A stretch of 64,000 nucleotides of DNA from NCBI GenBank assembly GCA_009602735.1, contig WELA01011897.1, positions 85,408-149,407 of the forward strand. Direction: 5' to 3'. The position numbers and the translations under genes are program-made. The DNA comes from Mesotaenium endlicherianum (lineage: Eukaryota; Streptophyta; Zygnematophyceae; Zygnematales; Mesotaeniaceae). Position 1 is the stretch's first letter. Each line of letters begins with the position of its first letter. The notes below the pieces were generated by a model, which was not told the origin of the DNA, searched no databases, and saw only the letters and a list, made by a program, of their open reading frames with translations. Below, piece after piece: positions 1 to 11,144 of the stretch.

Positions 1-75
1 GGAGAGGGAGGAGGGAGGAGGGAGGAGGGAGGAGAGTGGGCAGGGAGGGAGGAAGCAGGAGGGAGGAGGGAACGG
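1..75. repeat. GGAGGGA-type purine minisatellite
   Basis: The first 75 bases are built of irregular copies of GGAGGGA. The tract lies upstream of the peroxidase exon and is most likely intronic. Bases 76-188 hold a plain stretch ending in a usable 3' splice site. Confidence 0.7.
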
Positions 76-188
76 GCAGGGATGTGCAGCGCAGCCTGCT
101 GCTGCTTGCCCACTCTCTGCCTCTTGCGGGCTCTGGCAGATGTTGATGTGCTGACCCCACCCACTCTTGCATGGCACGTGCCTGGCAG

Positions 189-284
189 CCCGCAGCCGAG
201 AAGTACCTGAACGACAAGAAGGCCTTCTTCCACGAGTACGTCGAGGCGCACAAGAAGCTCAGCGAGCTGGGCGCCAAGCTTCAG
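189..284 (+). CDS. Ascorbate peroxidase, one internal or near-terminal exon
   Basis: This 96-base, 32-codon exon is bounded by a CAG acceptor (186-188) and a strong GTGAGC donor (285-290), both in phase 0. The reading contains KYLNDKKAFFHEY followed by EAHKKLSELGAKL. This matches the C-terminal helix region of plant class I haem peroxidases, where ascorbate peroxidases have EKYAxDxxAFFxDYxxAHxKLSxLG. The enzyme reduces hydrogen peroxide with ascorbate. The catalytic Arg/His and the haem ligand lie in earlier exons outside the window, so activity cannot be judged. Which compartment form it is cannot be told, because the C-terminus (membrane tail or not) was not found downstream. The next recognisable DNA is intron repeats and then a transposon. 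A few residues typical of the family differ (PAAEKY instead of PLVEKY). Assignment rests on one short exon. Confidence 0.7.
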
Positions 285-900
285 GTGAGCTCCATGACTA
301 GCGTGCCATACCTGGCCTCTGGCTTTGTCGCCCTTTTTTTGCAGCCAGCCTTTGCTTGAATTGTTGATTAATCCAATGAAGGGAGCTTGGGGGGGGGAGG
401 GGGGGAGGGGGGGTGCAGGCTCAGAAGGTCTCAACGTGCACAAATTTGCGTGTGGTGACCTTGCAACCTCTTGCACTTGAAGGTGTGCCCGAGGACTCGC
501 GCCCTACTTGGCCCGTGTCTCTGCGCGCTTCATCGCAGCCACTTCTTGCTTGATTTGTCAATTAATGCAATGAAGGGCTGCTGGTGGGGGGGGGGGTGTA
601 GGCTCAGAAGCAGGCTGCCCCGCTGAATCTACGTACTTTGACCCTGCAAGCTCTCGCACATCGAGGTGAGCGTGAGGACTTGCACGCCCTGCCTGGCTTG
701 TGGTTTTGCGCGTTTGTTTGCTGCCAGCCCCTACCTGAATTGTTGATTAAGGCAAAGAAGGGGGGCTTTTGGGGGGGGGGGTGTGGGTGCACGCTCAAAA
801 ACAGACTGCTCCGCACAAATCTCGTGCGTCGACTCTGCGACCACTCGCAGTTATAGATGAGCGCGAGGACTAGCACGCCTATCCCCCTGCCTTTTTGCAT
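285..900 (+). repeat. About 190-base tandem repeat with G runs in the peroxidase intron
   Basis: Three to four degenerate copies of a unit of roughly 185-195 bases follow the peroxidase donor. Landmarks recurring in order are CTTGAATTGTTGATTAAT (near 354, 549 and 734), AATGAAGGG, a G run of 9-13 bases, CTCA(G/A)AA and GAGGACT-GCACGCC. Each unit therefore carries one long G tract on the plus strand. The 62- to 98-codon open frames here are by-products of the repeat. Confidence 0.75.
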
Positions 901-959
901 GTATGTGTGTGCGCATGACTTGCCTGCATGCGCGCGGTCCTGTGCGCTTCATTGTGGGG

Positions 960-1106
960 CTGTGGGGCAGCCCGCAACAGCGCGCCCGTCGACGCTGCTG
1001 CGCATGTGGCGCTCGTTGGGTACGCTGCTGCGTCGTGGGGCAGCTCGCAGCAGCGCGCCCGATGATGCTGCTGTGCGTGTGGCGGTTGTCGAGCACGCTG
1101 CTATGG
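960..1106. repeat. Two-copy, about 75-base GC-rich direct repeat
   Basis: A unit beginning GTGGGGCAGC and continuing through CAGCGCGCCCG and a GCTGCTG stretch occurs twice in tandem, at about 961 and 1036. It is followed by a GTC/GTT trinucleotide run (about 1117-1140). This belongs to the host or the transposon leader; no gene is supported between 901 and 1186. Confidence 0.6.
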
Positions 1107-1186
1107 GTTGCCACTTGTCGTCGTCGTCGTCGTTGTTGTCTTCTTGCCTTCTCCTTATTCTAACACTGTTTCTCTTGTCCGTGCAG

Positions 1187-4100
1187 ATTTTTCTCAACGT
1201 GTCTCTTCCCTCCACGTCATCTGCATCGGCACTTGTTGCAGGGTCATCATCTGCAAGGCTACCTCGTTTGAGCAATGCAATAGAGTGGGGCCATGTGTCG
1301 GTCAATTGGAGTGGGGCTACTTGGAAGTGGAAATGCAACTACTGCAGTAGAGAATTTGGCGGGGGAGTTCCTAGAATTCGCGGTCATTTTACGGGAGGGA
1401 GCAAGGATATTGGTGAGAGTGCAAAGGTACCTACAGAGATTGTAGCGCTCATGATTAGGCGTCACCAGAACGTGTCGTCCATGGGGGAGGGCAAGAGACG
1501 TAGTAAGAGTGTCGTAGAGGAAAGACGTAGCCGCTTGCTTAAGAGGCCTTCTGCTGGTAATGGGGCTAGATATACCAGTCCAGTTGCAAGTGCTGGAGGG
1601 GTAGGCTATGAGAGAGAGAGGACAAACGTCTCTCAATGACATGTTTCAGCGGATGAATGCTGATAAAGTTCATGAGGTAGTTGCCCGCTTTTTTTATGGT
1701 ATTGGTTCTTCTTTCAATGTGGCTCGCTCCCCGTTGTTTAAGGACATGTTGGTTGCTGTCAGTAAGTACACACAGCAAACTGGTGTAGTGTACACCCCAT
1801 TGAAAGACAAGCCTCTTGGAAGTACTCTCTTAGATGCGGAGGTCAAGAGGCTAGAAGCGTGGGAGCAGACTCAGAAGAAGGGGTTGCCCTTTACAGGTTG
1901 TAGCGTTGTAGCAGATGGCTGGACAGATCCCAGCGGTCACCCTCTTCTGAATGTCCTCATGGTCATAGCAGGTGTGGAGATATTTGTAGATGCTATCAAT
2001 ACCAAAGGGGAGAGGAAGACGGGAGAGTACATTGGTGAGCAACTCCTTAAAGCTGTGGAGAAAATAGGGCCTGAGCATGTTGTACTTCTTTGCACTGACT
2101 CTGCAGCCAACATCAAGAAGGGGTGTGAGTTAGTTCAGAAAGAGCACCCGCACATATTTTGGGCACCGTGTGCTGCCCACATCCTAGACCTGCTGTTGAA
2201 AGATCTAGGCAAGATCCCCGAGCTAGCGGACATCGTTGAGAGATTCAAAATTTTGGTTCAATTTGTGACTAACCACCATATGCCTCATGCACTCTATTGT
2301 GAGCATGGAGCGAGGCTGTTGAATAAGTTAGAGTTGTTGAAACCAAGACTTACCAGATTTGCAAGTAACTTTCTTTGCTTGCAGAGGCTGATCAGTGTGA
2401 GGGATACATTACAAGCCATGGTGTCTGATAGTAGGTGGCTTGAGTGGGCAGCGATGAACAATTGTGTGAGTGAGGCAACACGGAGTAGGGATTTAATTCG
2501 TGACGATCCAGTTTGGGAGAAAATGAAAGTGTGGGTGGATGTGTGTGAGCCGATAGTGATGCTTCTGCGTTTGGTGGATTCTTCAACGCCTTCATTAGGG
2601 AAAATTTGGCATCGGATGAGTGGGATCCAGAAGCATATTGCCAATTCACCAAGTCTCAAGGCTAGTCACAAGACCCAAGCAAAGAAGGAAGTGGAGGCAC
2701 GTTGGGAGCAGCTTCACAGTCCGCTCCATTCTGCAGGCAAGTGTTCATACTTGATGCTTCTTCTTATGTTCTCCATGGCATTAACATTATTTATTATGTT
2801 ATTTAAATTTTTGCCGGGCTAGCTTGTTGCTGTCAGGTGTTGCTATGAGGCAATTGCGTGTGTAAGTCTTTGTGCGTCCTGCTGAGCATTATTGTCTTTG
2901 TGGTTGTAGCATACTATCTAGACCCCGAGTTCCAGGACCATGACTCTTGGACCGCCGACAGGTGCCTACTCCCAGAGTACATGCAGGTGGTCAAGTGCAT
3001 CATTGGAGGATCTGTAGCAGAACGTGCTAAGGTGGACCAAGAGTTGGCGCTCTATCGTCGATGTGGCGACACGTTTGGCGATGATGTTGTGAAGGCCAAC
3101 AAGACCAAGATGCCAGCTCACGTTTGGTGGGAAACATACGGAAGTGTGTGTCCTAACCTTCAAAGGATTGCTATAAAAGTTCTCTCGTAACCTGCTTCTG
3201 CTGCTGCGTGTGAGAGAAACTGGTCTGAGTATGGTTTTGTTCATAACCAGCTACGAAATAGGCTGCTTGCAACGAGAGCAAGGAAGCTAGTGTATGTGCA
3301 TTCCATGTTGAGGCTGCAAGAGAAGAGTGTGAAGTTGCTAAGCGGAGAAAGCGTTGGAGAAACGTCTTGGGTGGAGGAAGCAGACTTTGTGGAAGCGTTT
3401 GAAGAGGAGATAGTACCTTCCCAAGTTAATGTTGAGTTTTCTGAGGAAGAAGAGGCAGAGGAGGAGGTGGAGGAGTTGCCTCTTACCGTGGCAGCTCCAG
3501 GTAGAAGAAGATTCAGGTCAATCAACTACTAGTCTTTATATGTAGCTTGCATGTGATTAACAGGAAAAAACAAAACTGGAAGAGTCTAATATATTTTATT
3601 ATAATATTGAATTCTATTAGCTTGCAAGTGATTTTGACCACCTTATGACAGAACGTTAAGATAAGTAAGGAACATCTTATGACAGAAGTAGGATTTGCAT
3701 GTCATTGATGATTTGTATGAGTTTTTTTTTACAATCATGTAATATTAAATTGTTGACACATGAACTTTAATTTGCTATTGCATGAACCATTATTAAAGAA
3801 GTGATAGGATACGTATTGTTGCATATTTATTTGGTTAAGAAGCAATTCATACGTTATTGACCATATAGGTAACTTGTAACTTGTGCACTATAAGTTACCA
3901 CGCATACACATTTTGGGCTTCAGAATGTGTACACGCTCTTTATGTGTAATTGGAAATCATTCTTTTATCATAACAACCTATATGACTCTGTCTTGAACAA
4001 GGAGAGTATTGGAGTTAAGTTTGGACACAGCTAGTTAGGAAATTTGCCAAATAATATGAATCACAAATAGAGGATAAAATATTAATAATCCAATATGCCG

Positions 4101-4522
4101 TACACCAAACATGGAATGTAATATGCACTTATTTATAGATAAAACATACACCATCTTGAATGAACATAGTGATTAGTTACTTTAATTAAAGTGTGCATCA
4201 ATCACAGTTTGCTGCCAGCACCGGTGGCCAACTGTGTAAAGGGGAAAAAAATACTTCAGAACTTTTCCGTAATATATTTTTTCAAAAAATTTGCATGCGG
4301 GAAAATTTTTTGTTGCTGCCCAGCTTACTCAGAAAAAAGTACAATTGTACGGTCACGAGTGCGACTGTCAAGACTTACCGTCAACGTTCAAACTTAACGT
4401 CGTGACGTCGACAACAGCACGTATTAAGCGTATCAAGCGTATTCAGCTATTTTTTTACATAGCGAATTTAGCGTATTAGCGTTTATAGCGTATATAGCGT
4501 ACTAACGTATGGCGTAACCCTG
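1187..4522 (+). mobile_element. hAT-superfamily DNA transposon, 5' end not found
   Basis: The element carries a BED zinc finger, a DUF659/hAT transposase core and a hAT dimerisation segment in the expected order. Its 3' end is recognisable. After a subterminal field of AGCGTA-like hexamers (about 4420-4505) the sequence ends GGCGTAACCCTG at 4511-4522, the complement of a hAT-style CAGGG terminus. The same end recurs at 9541-9552 in the duplicated flank. A matching CAGGGTTACGCC start was not found upstream, so the 5' terminus is lost or lies in the repeat-rich DNA before 1187. Bases 3533-4390 are the AT-rich 3' untranslated part of the element. Confidence 0.8.
1242..3532 (+). pseudogene. hAT transposase (BED finger + DUF659 + C-terminal dimerisation domain)
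   Basis: The product cuts and pastes the element. BED finger: about 1270-1420, with WKCNYC, then a conserved RIRGHF. The core is an open frame from 1608, with GWTD near 1918-1929, CTDSAANIKKG near 2092-2124 and APCAAHILDLLL near 2165-2200, which carry two of the expected acidic residues. An intron at 2737-2909 joins in frame and is of the rarer GC-AG class (donor GCAAGT, acceptor GTAG); the joined reading is HSAAYYLDPEF, a standard hAT motif. The last exon includes ACERNWSEYGFVHNQLRNRL, the hAT dimerisation signature, and ends in an acidic tail before the stop at 3532. Damage is light: the BED frame and the core frame differ at a GA run near 1609-1620, and one in-frame TAA (3188-3190) stands where relatives usually have Gln just before PAS. 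The 3' part is otherwise well kept, so loss of activity is recent. Confidence 0.8.
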
Positions 4523-4692
4523 GCTCTGACTGCCCCCTGATCGCTCGTCGCACCAAGTCCATCATCCTCCGTTGAACACGGCACACTGCTCCGCCATTGC
4601 CACCTGCCCCTCTTTCCTTGTGCAGCAAGGTGCACACCCCTTGGGTTGGTGGAGGCGCAGCCTCTCCCACTCCCAGTGCGGGAAACTGACAG
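3757..4692. repeat. Left copy of a 0.94 kb direct duplication (hAT 3' part plus host flank)
   Basis: From CACATGAAC at 3757 to CTGACAG at 4692 this DNA is almost identical to 8780-9722. It contains the last 766 bases of the hAT element and 170 bases of host flank beyond it. On the left it is continuous with the hAT body; on the right it breaks abruptly into the interior of an LTR element. The two copies differ at only a handful of sites, including a short indel near the sequence GTGTACACGCTC. Confidence 0.9.
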
Positions 4693-7465
4693 CTAATACA
4701 CATCCCATCTCCCTCTCCCCAACTTAAATAGCTGTCGACCCGACAGCTTTAACCACATAAGCACACCAAAAAGTGCCTACAACTCCGCATCATAGGAACC
4801 ACACAGAGTGACAGTCACAGAGGATTGCGGAGGTACGAGTGGGTGGAGGAGAATCAACAAAGGAATACCGAGAGAGGACACAAAGTGCAAACACCCAAGT
4901 AAGCAAGAAAGAAAGTAAGTCCCCCCCTTCCAAAAAAAAATAGTCCATTTTTCAAAATTAGATGAATGATCGGAGTGGCATAGGGACGAGTGTACTGCCA
5001 TTCAAACCCTTTCACCACAAAGCTGTATCCATGAATAACCCAAAGTCAAGCCAGCGTATTACATCCCTCCATTCGAGAGTGTAGATAGCTTGCTATGAGA
5101 TGAAGACAACCGGCCCTATTAGCAAGTTTATCCATACCAAGAAGTAGCTCAGTTAGCTGACTCTACCAATGCTTACATACAATGACTCATACTGGTCATT
5201 CCTAGCAAGACATACACCAAAATGACAACCATCCAATGGTGAGAGTCAACAATCAAAGAGAAGAGGGACCAGAAACAACCAACTGTATCATAATTCTGAT
5301 GTTTCAAGATACTCCCTCCTTCAGGCCTTACTGCCTGAAGTTGCTCAGAGGACAGGTGGGGAAGCGTCACGTGGCAGCGTCCAGCATGCCAACTCCTCGG
5401 CCTCTCTCGACCTGTATGCACCATCGCTTCACACTCTGCTTGCTGGTCTCAGTCTGTTGAACAGACAACAAACAAGTGTGTAAGTTGCCTTGAATGAGCT
5501 TAAGCTACGCGTGGCAAACACCACACCCTAGCTGCATCAGTCTACTCAAGATCTGATGACTCCATCTTACATAGTTCCCGGGAGGGTAAGGCAAACATTG
5601 GGATCACAAAGACTCAACCAATGACAATGGGCAAACGCAGTATAGCTCAAAACCGAGTTCCTCTCTAAAGGCACATACATGGCACCTATTGTAATTGCAG
5701 CAAGCACCTAGCAAGCCAATGACAACAGCGTGCATAGATCCCTGGTAAGACTTTCGCACTGTAACCCCAAGCTAGCAAGAAGAATGTTTGTGCATCGGAC
5801 TGAACAAGATCATTCAAGCCATGCATTGCGAGAACGTCTATAATGTCGATGGTCTCTTCTGTCTTTACTTAGGTGTGCATAGTGAATCTATTACAGCAGG
5901 GCCCATTTTACACCTGCTCTACGGTATGCTAACGGCGATCCACTACCTCTAGCACCCGGGATGCAAATTCCATGCACCTGACGCATATACAAATGCATCT
6001 TGCATGCTACCTAGCATGCGCCTCTAGCGAGCTCAGTTAGCTGCAAGGCCGGCAAAGACTTAGCACACTGCTAATATGCCCAGTTCGTCCCTATGAGGAA
6101 GACACAAACCTCCTTACACTTGACCAAGTGTACAGGTGGCATCCAAGAACAAATTGCCAACTGGACCTAAGGCAAGTAGTCAAACCCCCTCTAGTATCCA
6201 CGTTGACTTTCCATACGTCAGTCAACACACCGTACAGACCTAAGTCTCGATATGCTCATCTTATCTGATTATCTCGCTAGCTCCGACGAGCCACAATCCC
6301 ACGGTAAGACATGTCACGCGCCAAGCATAGCGACACCAAGAGCTCGTTCAGCTCAAGCACTCAAAGTACTCATTGATCGCGGCTGCTCTCGGACACTTTA
6401 CCTTTAAATAGTCACGCAAATTAAAGAGAGTAAAAGAAAAGTCCTGGCGTCCATAAACCCAAGCCCTTACACCCTTTAACCACATTAGGTCAAATAATCC
6501 AGCAGACTGACTTAACCTAAGTCAGCAATCACATAAGATCCGCATTCAAAACCTCTGCACACTGACTAGACTTATCTTAAGCTTAAACTCCAAGCTCCTA
6601 CGATCCCATCAAGTACCACCAAAGCACCGTCTCACACATAGCATTCAAGCACAAGGCACATACCCTAAACCTTCCAGCCCACGTCAAAGTGGCAAACGAG
6701 AGGAGCACACAATGTCACAGCCATGGTTGGGAGTAGAGGGTATCTGTAGGATGCCATTGTTGCTGTAAAAGCCTCTTCTCAGAGAAGTTGCAGCATGCAG
6801 AAGCTTGTGGACGACGTAGTGCACTTGGATTGTGGCGACGAAAACCTGTCGTAATCCATACTTGGAAACTTAAGTTAGTAAATCATGTGTGCACGCACTG
6901 TCTCAATTGCTCCACACATGCAGCCATACCCAAGCTCCCTCAACCTAGCTACCACACACATAATAAGAGAGGTACGTCTCTTGCAAAGCAACAAGCTTAA
7001 ACCCGAAGGGTTAGCACAACAGACTAACAAGTCCTCTAGCACCGCTGGAGTGCACACCTCTCTCTATACTAGCCGTGGATTGCATATAACAACACACAAC
7101 GACTATGATCAAGTGAGGTAAATGAGTCATATCCAGCTTGCTATGATGCAACTCCCTTGAGGCTGCCCTTGATGCTTGCAGACACCTCGTCCATCAAGCC
7201 TCCACTTTAGGCTTCTCCATGCGTGGATCTGTACACAAGAGGCTAGGAAAGTCAAGTTAGTATGCCGCATAGTACATTGAGCCTAGAGACACACTAGGTG
7301 AGCAAGTGGAAGGATCCTGGACAGGATGTGCAATGCTCTACATTCATACACTTCCCAAGCTCCACCTAGACTCATTATACCACACAAGTAAGCCTCACAC
7401 ACTTACTTCATGAGACAAAGAAGACGAGCACGAACATTCAAGAAAGGACTTGCTCCGATACCACT

Positions 7466-8779
7466 GAAATGAATCTTGCTTAATCAAGATTAATATATTT
7501 CATTTAAATATAAAAGATCAGAGATAGGTGGAAGCGTGTGAAATCAGGGAGCGATTTTCGCCCTTATAATGAATTTCGTTTACTCATCTATAACCCTTGA
7601 CTCACTTATCGTAGTGTGCCATAGTTGCACACGAATACAAGGCACAAGAAAGAAGCGAGCTTGAGGACTAGAGCTTCTCCTTTAGAAACTCCTGACCTCT
7701 TGCCTACCAGGCATACAAGCATGTGTAAGCACATACACAACATCAGGGGACTGAATAGCAAAGGCGCTCTCATTCAGATGACCATAAAGTAGCTCAAACA
7801 CATCCCACTGACTTAGGTGCAAAAACCATGGAATCTGTCCGCTGTGTGACCCCGAAATGTCAGAGGGCATAACTCTGTCAATACTACTCCAAATTGAGCA
7901 AACTTAACGGCAACGGATGCATCTTGACGAGACCTTTCCGAAAAGTCCTAGTTCGCTCCAAATGGAGCGCAAACGAAGCAGCCATGGCAATTTCCGTGAA
8001 GGCTGGTCATTAGAACGAACCCAAAAAGTGCACACATCACTTGCAAGTAGAAATCCGACTGTAAAGCCTACTGTCCAGAATGAGGGACCACGAGATCCCA
8101 GCCTGCTATGTACCTAGTGACCACCTGGTTGACCACGGCGCAAGGTGCGCCGTTTCGTGGGAAACCCGTTAAGTTGGGACCCACGGATCTAGGTATAACG
8201 ACCATATTAATTGGTCGGTTGACTGAAGTCCTAACTGTTCAGTTGACTGACGACGGCTCCGCCTACCCAGGAGTTAACCACACTGGTAGGACATCGGTAT
8301 ATCGAATCTCAGTCGACCTCCCGACTTTCAGTATACTACGGTCACATGTGCCAATCTACAAATAACAATCTAAATGAATATGTCTATCCTCAGCGTACTG
8401 AAGCTAAGTATATTGACTAATATCAAGCGAGCTTACTATATGTCAACCTACTGATATTATATCCTGTATATAACTGATATATAAATCTCAGCAAACTATA
8501 CTATGATACAAAAGTCATCCTGCTGACCTTTTCAACAATGTCAGCAAACCACACTATGATACAAAAGTCATCCTGCTGACCTTTTCAACAAAGTCAGCAA
8601 ACTACACTATGGTACAAAAGTCATCTTGCTGACCTTTTGAGAAAGTAAGTAAACTTGCATTACATCGACATACATTCATTTAGATGAACTCGCACATGTG
8701 AGTGTATAGACATAATACTTATTTAGTGTTATATTTATGTATGCAATTAATTAAATAAATAACGAACTGATTCATTACA
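7466..8779 (-). repeat. 5' LTR of the LARD-like element
   Basis: On the minus strand the LTR starts TGTAATGAATCAG (8779 down) and ends GATTCATTTCA next to the primer-binding site at about 7453-7465. It is about 1,314 bases long, against 720 for family A. The flank to its right is CACAT; the same CACAT opens the left copy of the duplicated host DNA at 3757. This is what a 5-base target duplication would look like. Confidence 0.75.
8485..8640. repeat. 53-base tandem repeat, about three copies, inside the LTR
   Basis: The word TACAAAAGTCATC(C/T)TGCTGACC recurs at 53-base spacing (about 8507, 8560 and 8613). The three copies differ by a few bases. Confidence 0.8.
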
Positions 8780-9722
8780 CACATGAACTTTAATTTGCTA
8801 TTGCATGAACCATTATTAAAGAAGTGATAGGATACGTATTGTTGCATATTTATTTGGTTAAGAAGCAATTCATACGTTATTGACCATATAGGTAACTTGT
8901 AACTTGTGCACTATAAGTTACCACGCATACACATTTTGGGCTTTAGAATGTGTACACAAAACGCTCTTCATGTGTAATTGGAAATCATTCTTTTATCATA
9001 ACAACCTATATGACTCTGTCTTGAACAAGGAGAGTATTGGAGTTAAGTTTGGACACAGCTAGTTAGGAAATTTGCCAAATAATATGAATCACAAATAGAG
9101 GATAAAATATTAAATAATCCAATATGCCGTACACCAAACATGGAATGTAATATGCACTTATTTATAGATAAAACATACACCATCTTGAATGAACATAGTG
9201 ATTAGTTACTTTAATTAAAGTGTGCATCAATCACAGTTTGCTGCCAGCACCGGTGGCCAACTGTGTAAAGGGGAAAAAAAATACTTCAGAACTTTTCCGT
9301 AATATATTTTTTCAAAAAATTTGCATGCGGGAAATTTTTTCGTTGCTGCCTAGCTTACTCAGAAAAAAGTACAATTGTACGATCACGAGTGCGACTGTCA
9401 GGACTTACCGTCAACGTTCAAACTTAACGTCGTGACGTCGACAACAGCATGTATTAAGCGTATCAAGCGTATTCAGCTATTTTTTTACATAACGAATTTA
9501 GCGTATTAGCGTTTATAGCGTATATAGCGTACTAACGTATGGCGTAACCCTGGCTCTGACTGCCCCCTGATCGCTCGTCGCACCAAGTCCATCATCCTCC
9601 GTTGAACACGGCACACTGCTCCGCCATTGCCACCTGCCCCTCTTTCCTTGTGCAGCAAGGTGCACACCCCTTGGGTTGGTGGAGGCGCAGCCTCTCCCAC
9701 TCCCAGTGCGGGAAACTGACAG
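8780..9722. repeat. Right copy of the 0.94 kb direct duplication
   Basis: This copy matches 3757-4692. It begins immediately after the LTR at 8779 and, unlike the left copy, continues without break into the host zinc-finger region at 9723. It therefore carries the original right-hand context. The hAT terminus CCCTG falls at 9548-9552. Confidence 0.9.
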
Positions 9723-9734
9723 GGGGAGCTGCGT

Positions 9735-9895
9735 GGGTGGCGGGGGCGTCTGAGCAGCATCCCGGTGGCGTGCATGCTTGCTGCCGTGGGATGCCCTTGG
9801 GTGGGGTCCGGCGACGATTTATGCGCACATATAGCCCAGTGCAAGTTCTGGAACGGCACAGTACGCCTGAGAGCCACGCTTCACTCTCACACACA
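9735..9895 (+). CDS. TRAF-type zinc-finger coding fragment, plus copy
   Basis: The frame read at 9759-9855 gives IPVACMLAAVGCPWVG, then GDDLCAHIAQCKFW. The pattern C-x6-C-P-W-x-G...L-x2-H-x3-C is the TRAF-type zinc finger found in plant and animal TRAF/SINA-like proteins. A second copy with the same residues and frame lies on the opposite strand at 11145-11330. Agreement of two diverged copies in this frame supports coding, although longer open frames exist in other phases. A CT-rich, intron-like stretch follows at once. I see no complete gene: no start is secure and the finger stands alone. Confidence 0.55.
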
Positions 9896-10017
9896 CACAC
9901 TTGCTCTCCCTCTCCCTCTCCCTCTCCTTCTCCCTCTCTCTCCCTCTCGCTTTCCCTCTCTCCCTCTCCCTCTCTTTCTCCCCCCCTCTTCTGGTCCCCC
10001 TCTTCCCCTTCTGGCTC

Positions 10018-10070
<53 letters not shown>
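9889..10070. repeat. CT-rich microsatellite tract
   Basis: CTCCCT units (9901-10000) grade into an unbroken (CT)n run of about 48 bases (10022-10069). The long serine/leucine or arginine/glutamate open frames across it on both strands are artefacts of the repeat. It probably lies in an intron between the zinc-finger piece and the segment at 10150-10317. Confidence 0.85.
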
Positions 10071-10149
10071 CATGTGCTCGTGTCTGCGTTAGATGCGCTG
10101 CCGCCAGCTGTCTGTGTCTGAGCAATGGCGCCCGTGTCCCTGCCTGGTT

Positions 10150-10317
10150 GTGTCTGCAGGGCGTGGCGCCGACGGACGCCTGTGACCAGGCGGGGCAGGC
10201 TGCCGCTTCTGAGCCTCAGAAGCTCGAGCAGGAGGACCTCCTGGGAGGCCACCTGGCGCTGGTGGCAAGGTTTGAGCGCACGTGCGCCACAGGACATGCC
10301 GCTCGGAAGGCGTAGAT
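10150..10317 (+). CDS. Gln/Glu-rich coding fragment, plus copy
   Basis: The reading includes DQAGQAAASEPQKLEQED and closes with a stop at 10313-10315. It resembles a minus-strand segment at 10775-10983 that reads DQAGQAAAPEQQKGEQDD. The pair sits at the inner ends of the same inverted repeat as the two zinc fingers, so it may be the next exon of the same gene, perhaps a coiled-coil part. Bases 10318-10774 between the arms show no recognisable feature. Confidence 0.4.
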
Positions 10318-10774
10318 CCAACTGCGCTCATAGCTTGGAAAAGTGAAACTAAGCTGCCAGTATTGTACAAAGAGCTTAGTGCTCCTGCTCAGTTTGTGTT
10401 CATGAGGCTACTTGCTGTTGGTGATGGATGCTGATCATTGCAGTGGCGAGGGACAACGAGGTGCACGCTCTTGTACTGCCCGTTCTCCTCCCCACGTTAC
10501 TCACGCCCGTTTTGGGAATGTGGTCTTCGGCCTCAACAGTCAGACAAACCTGCACGAAGCACCACAGATGCCCTCAAGGGGCGTCTCTTATATTGCAGAT
10601 AAGGAACGGAAATCCTGAAACAACATGTGGGGTGGAGAAGCCCAGGGCCAAAGAAGGCCTGTCGAGGTCTAGGCCTGGGTATGATGCGACACACGACTCT
10701 TTTCAGTGCAGGCTTGGCATAGAAGCAGTGTTGAGCGTGTGAAGGTGTAAGCGACAAAGATAGGCGCAGATGAT

Positions 10775-10983
10775 GACAAAGGCTGGAGCTCCACCTCCGG
10801 GGCACCGCGCGCTGTGGCGTGTGTGCACTCAAGCCCCCCCACCTGCGCCAAGTGTGCACCCTCCAGGTCTGCTGTTTGGGCAGCTGGCACATCGTCCTGC
10901 TCGCCCTTCTGCTGCTCCGGAGCAGCAGCCTGCCCAGCCTGGTCCGTGGCGTCCACCAGCGCCAAACTCGGGTCCTCCACGAC
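10775..10983 (-). CDS. Gln/Glu-rich coding fragment, minus copy
   Basis: This is the inverted partner of 10150-10317. It reads LALVDATDQAGQAAAPEQQK and continues with acidic and glutamine-rich residues. Its 3' end shares the word GCGCAGATGATGA with the end of the NAC open frame at about 11632, a small local duplication. No known domain is recognised. Confidence 0.4.
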
Positions 10984-11144
10984 AGCTTGAAGCCCTGGCT
11001 GCTGGTCACCCTGCAGGCGAAACCAGGCAGGGCCGCGCGCGTCATTGCCCAGACGGACACAGCTGAGGCCTTCGCATCCAGCATGGGCATAAGCACCTCA
11101 TGCAAGCGTTTCTAAGAACAGGCTGAGAGAGAGAGAGGGAGAGG

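Larger units (their letters stand above)
4693..8779 (-). mobile_element. Non-coding LTR retroelement (LARD-like), one LTR present
   Basis: This is a fossil element on the minus strand. One LTR (7466-8779) is followed, on the minus strand, by a primer-binding site reading GTGGTATCGGAGC. About 2.77 kb of interior (4693-7465) comes next, in which I see no gag, protease, reverse transcriptase or integrase. A purine-rich tract (GGGGAGAGGGAGATGGGA on the minus strand, about 4704-4725) sits where the 3' LTR should begin, but that LTR is absent. The LTR shares the TGTAATGAATCAG start, a short central segment (about 8253-8290) and the primer site with family A. It could therefore be a dependent relative of those chromoviruses. 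It is incomplete at its 3' end. Confidence 0.65.

Noticed and set aside
3757-4692. The 0.94 kb direct repeats (with 8780-9722) as LTRs of a large element
   Set aside because: They lack TG/CA ends, have no primer site or purine tract beside them, and consist of a hAT 3' end plus host flank.
5173-7121. Short open frames in the interior of the LARD-like element
   Set aside because: All are under 90 codons, on both strands, with no retroelement or host motif.
9592-10125. Long open frames rich in Arg/Glu (minus) or Ser/Leu (plus)
   Set aside because: They are products of the CT/GA microsatellite on both strands and show no domain.
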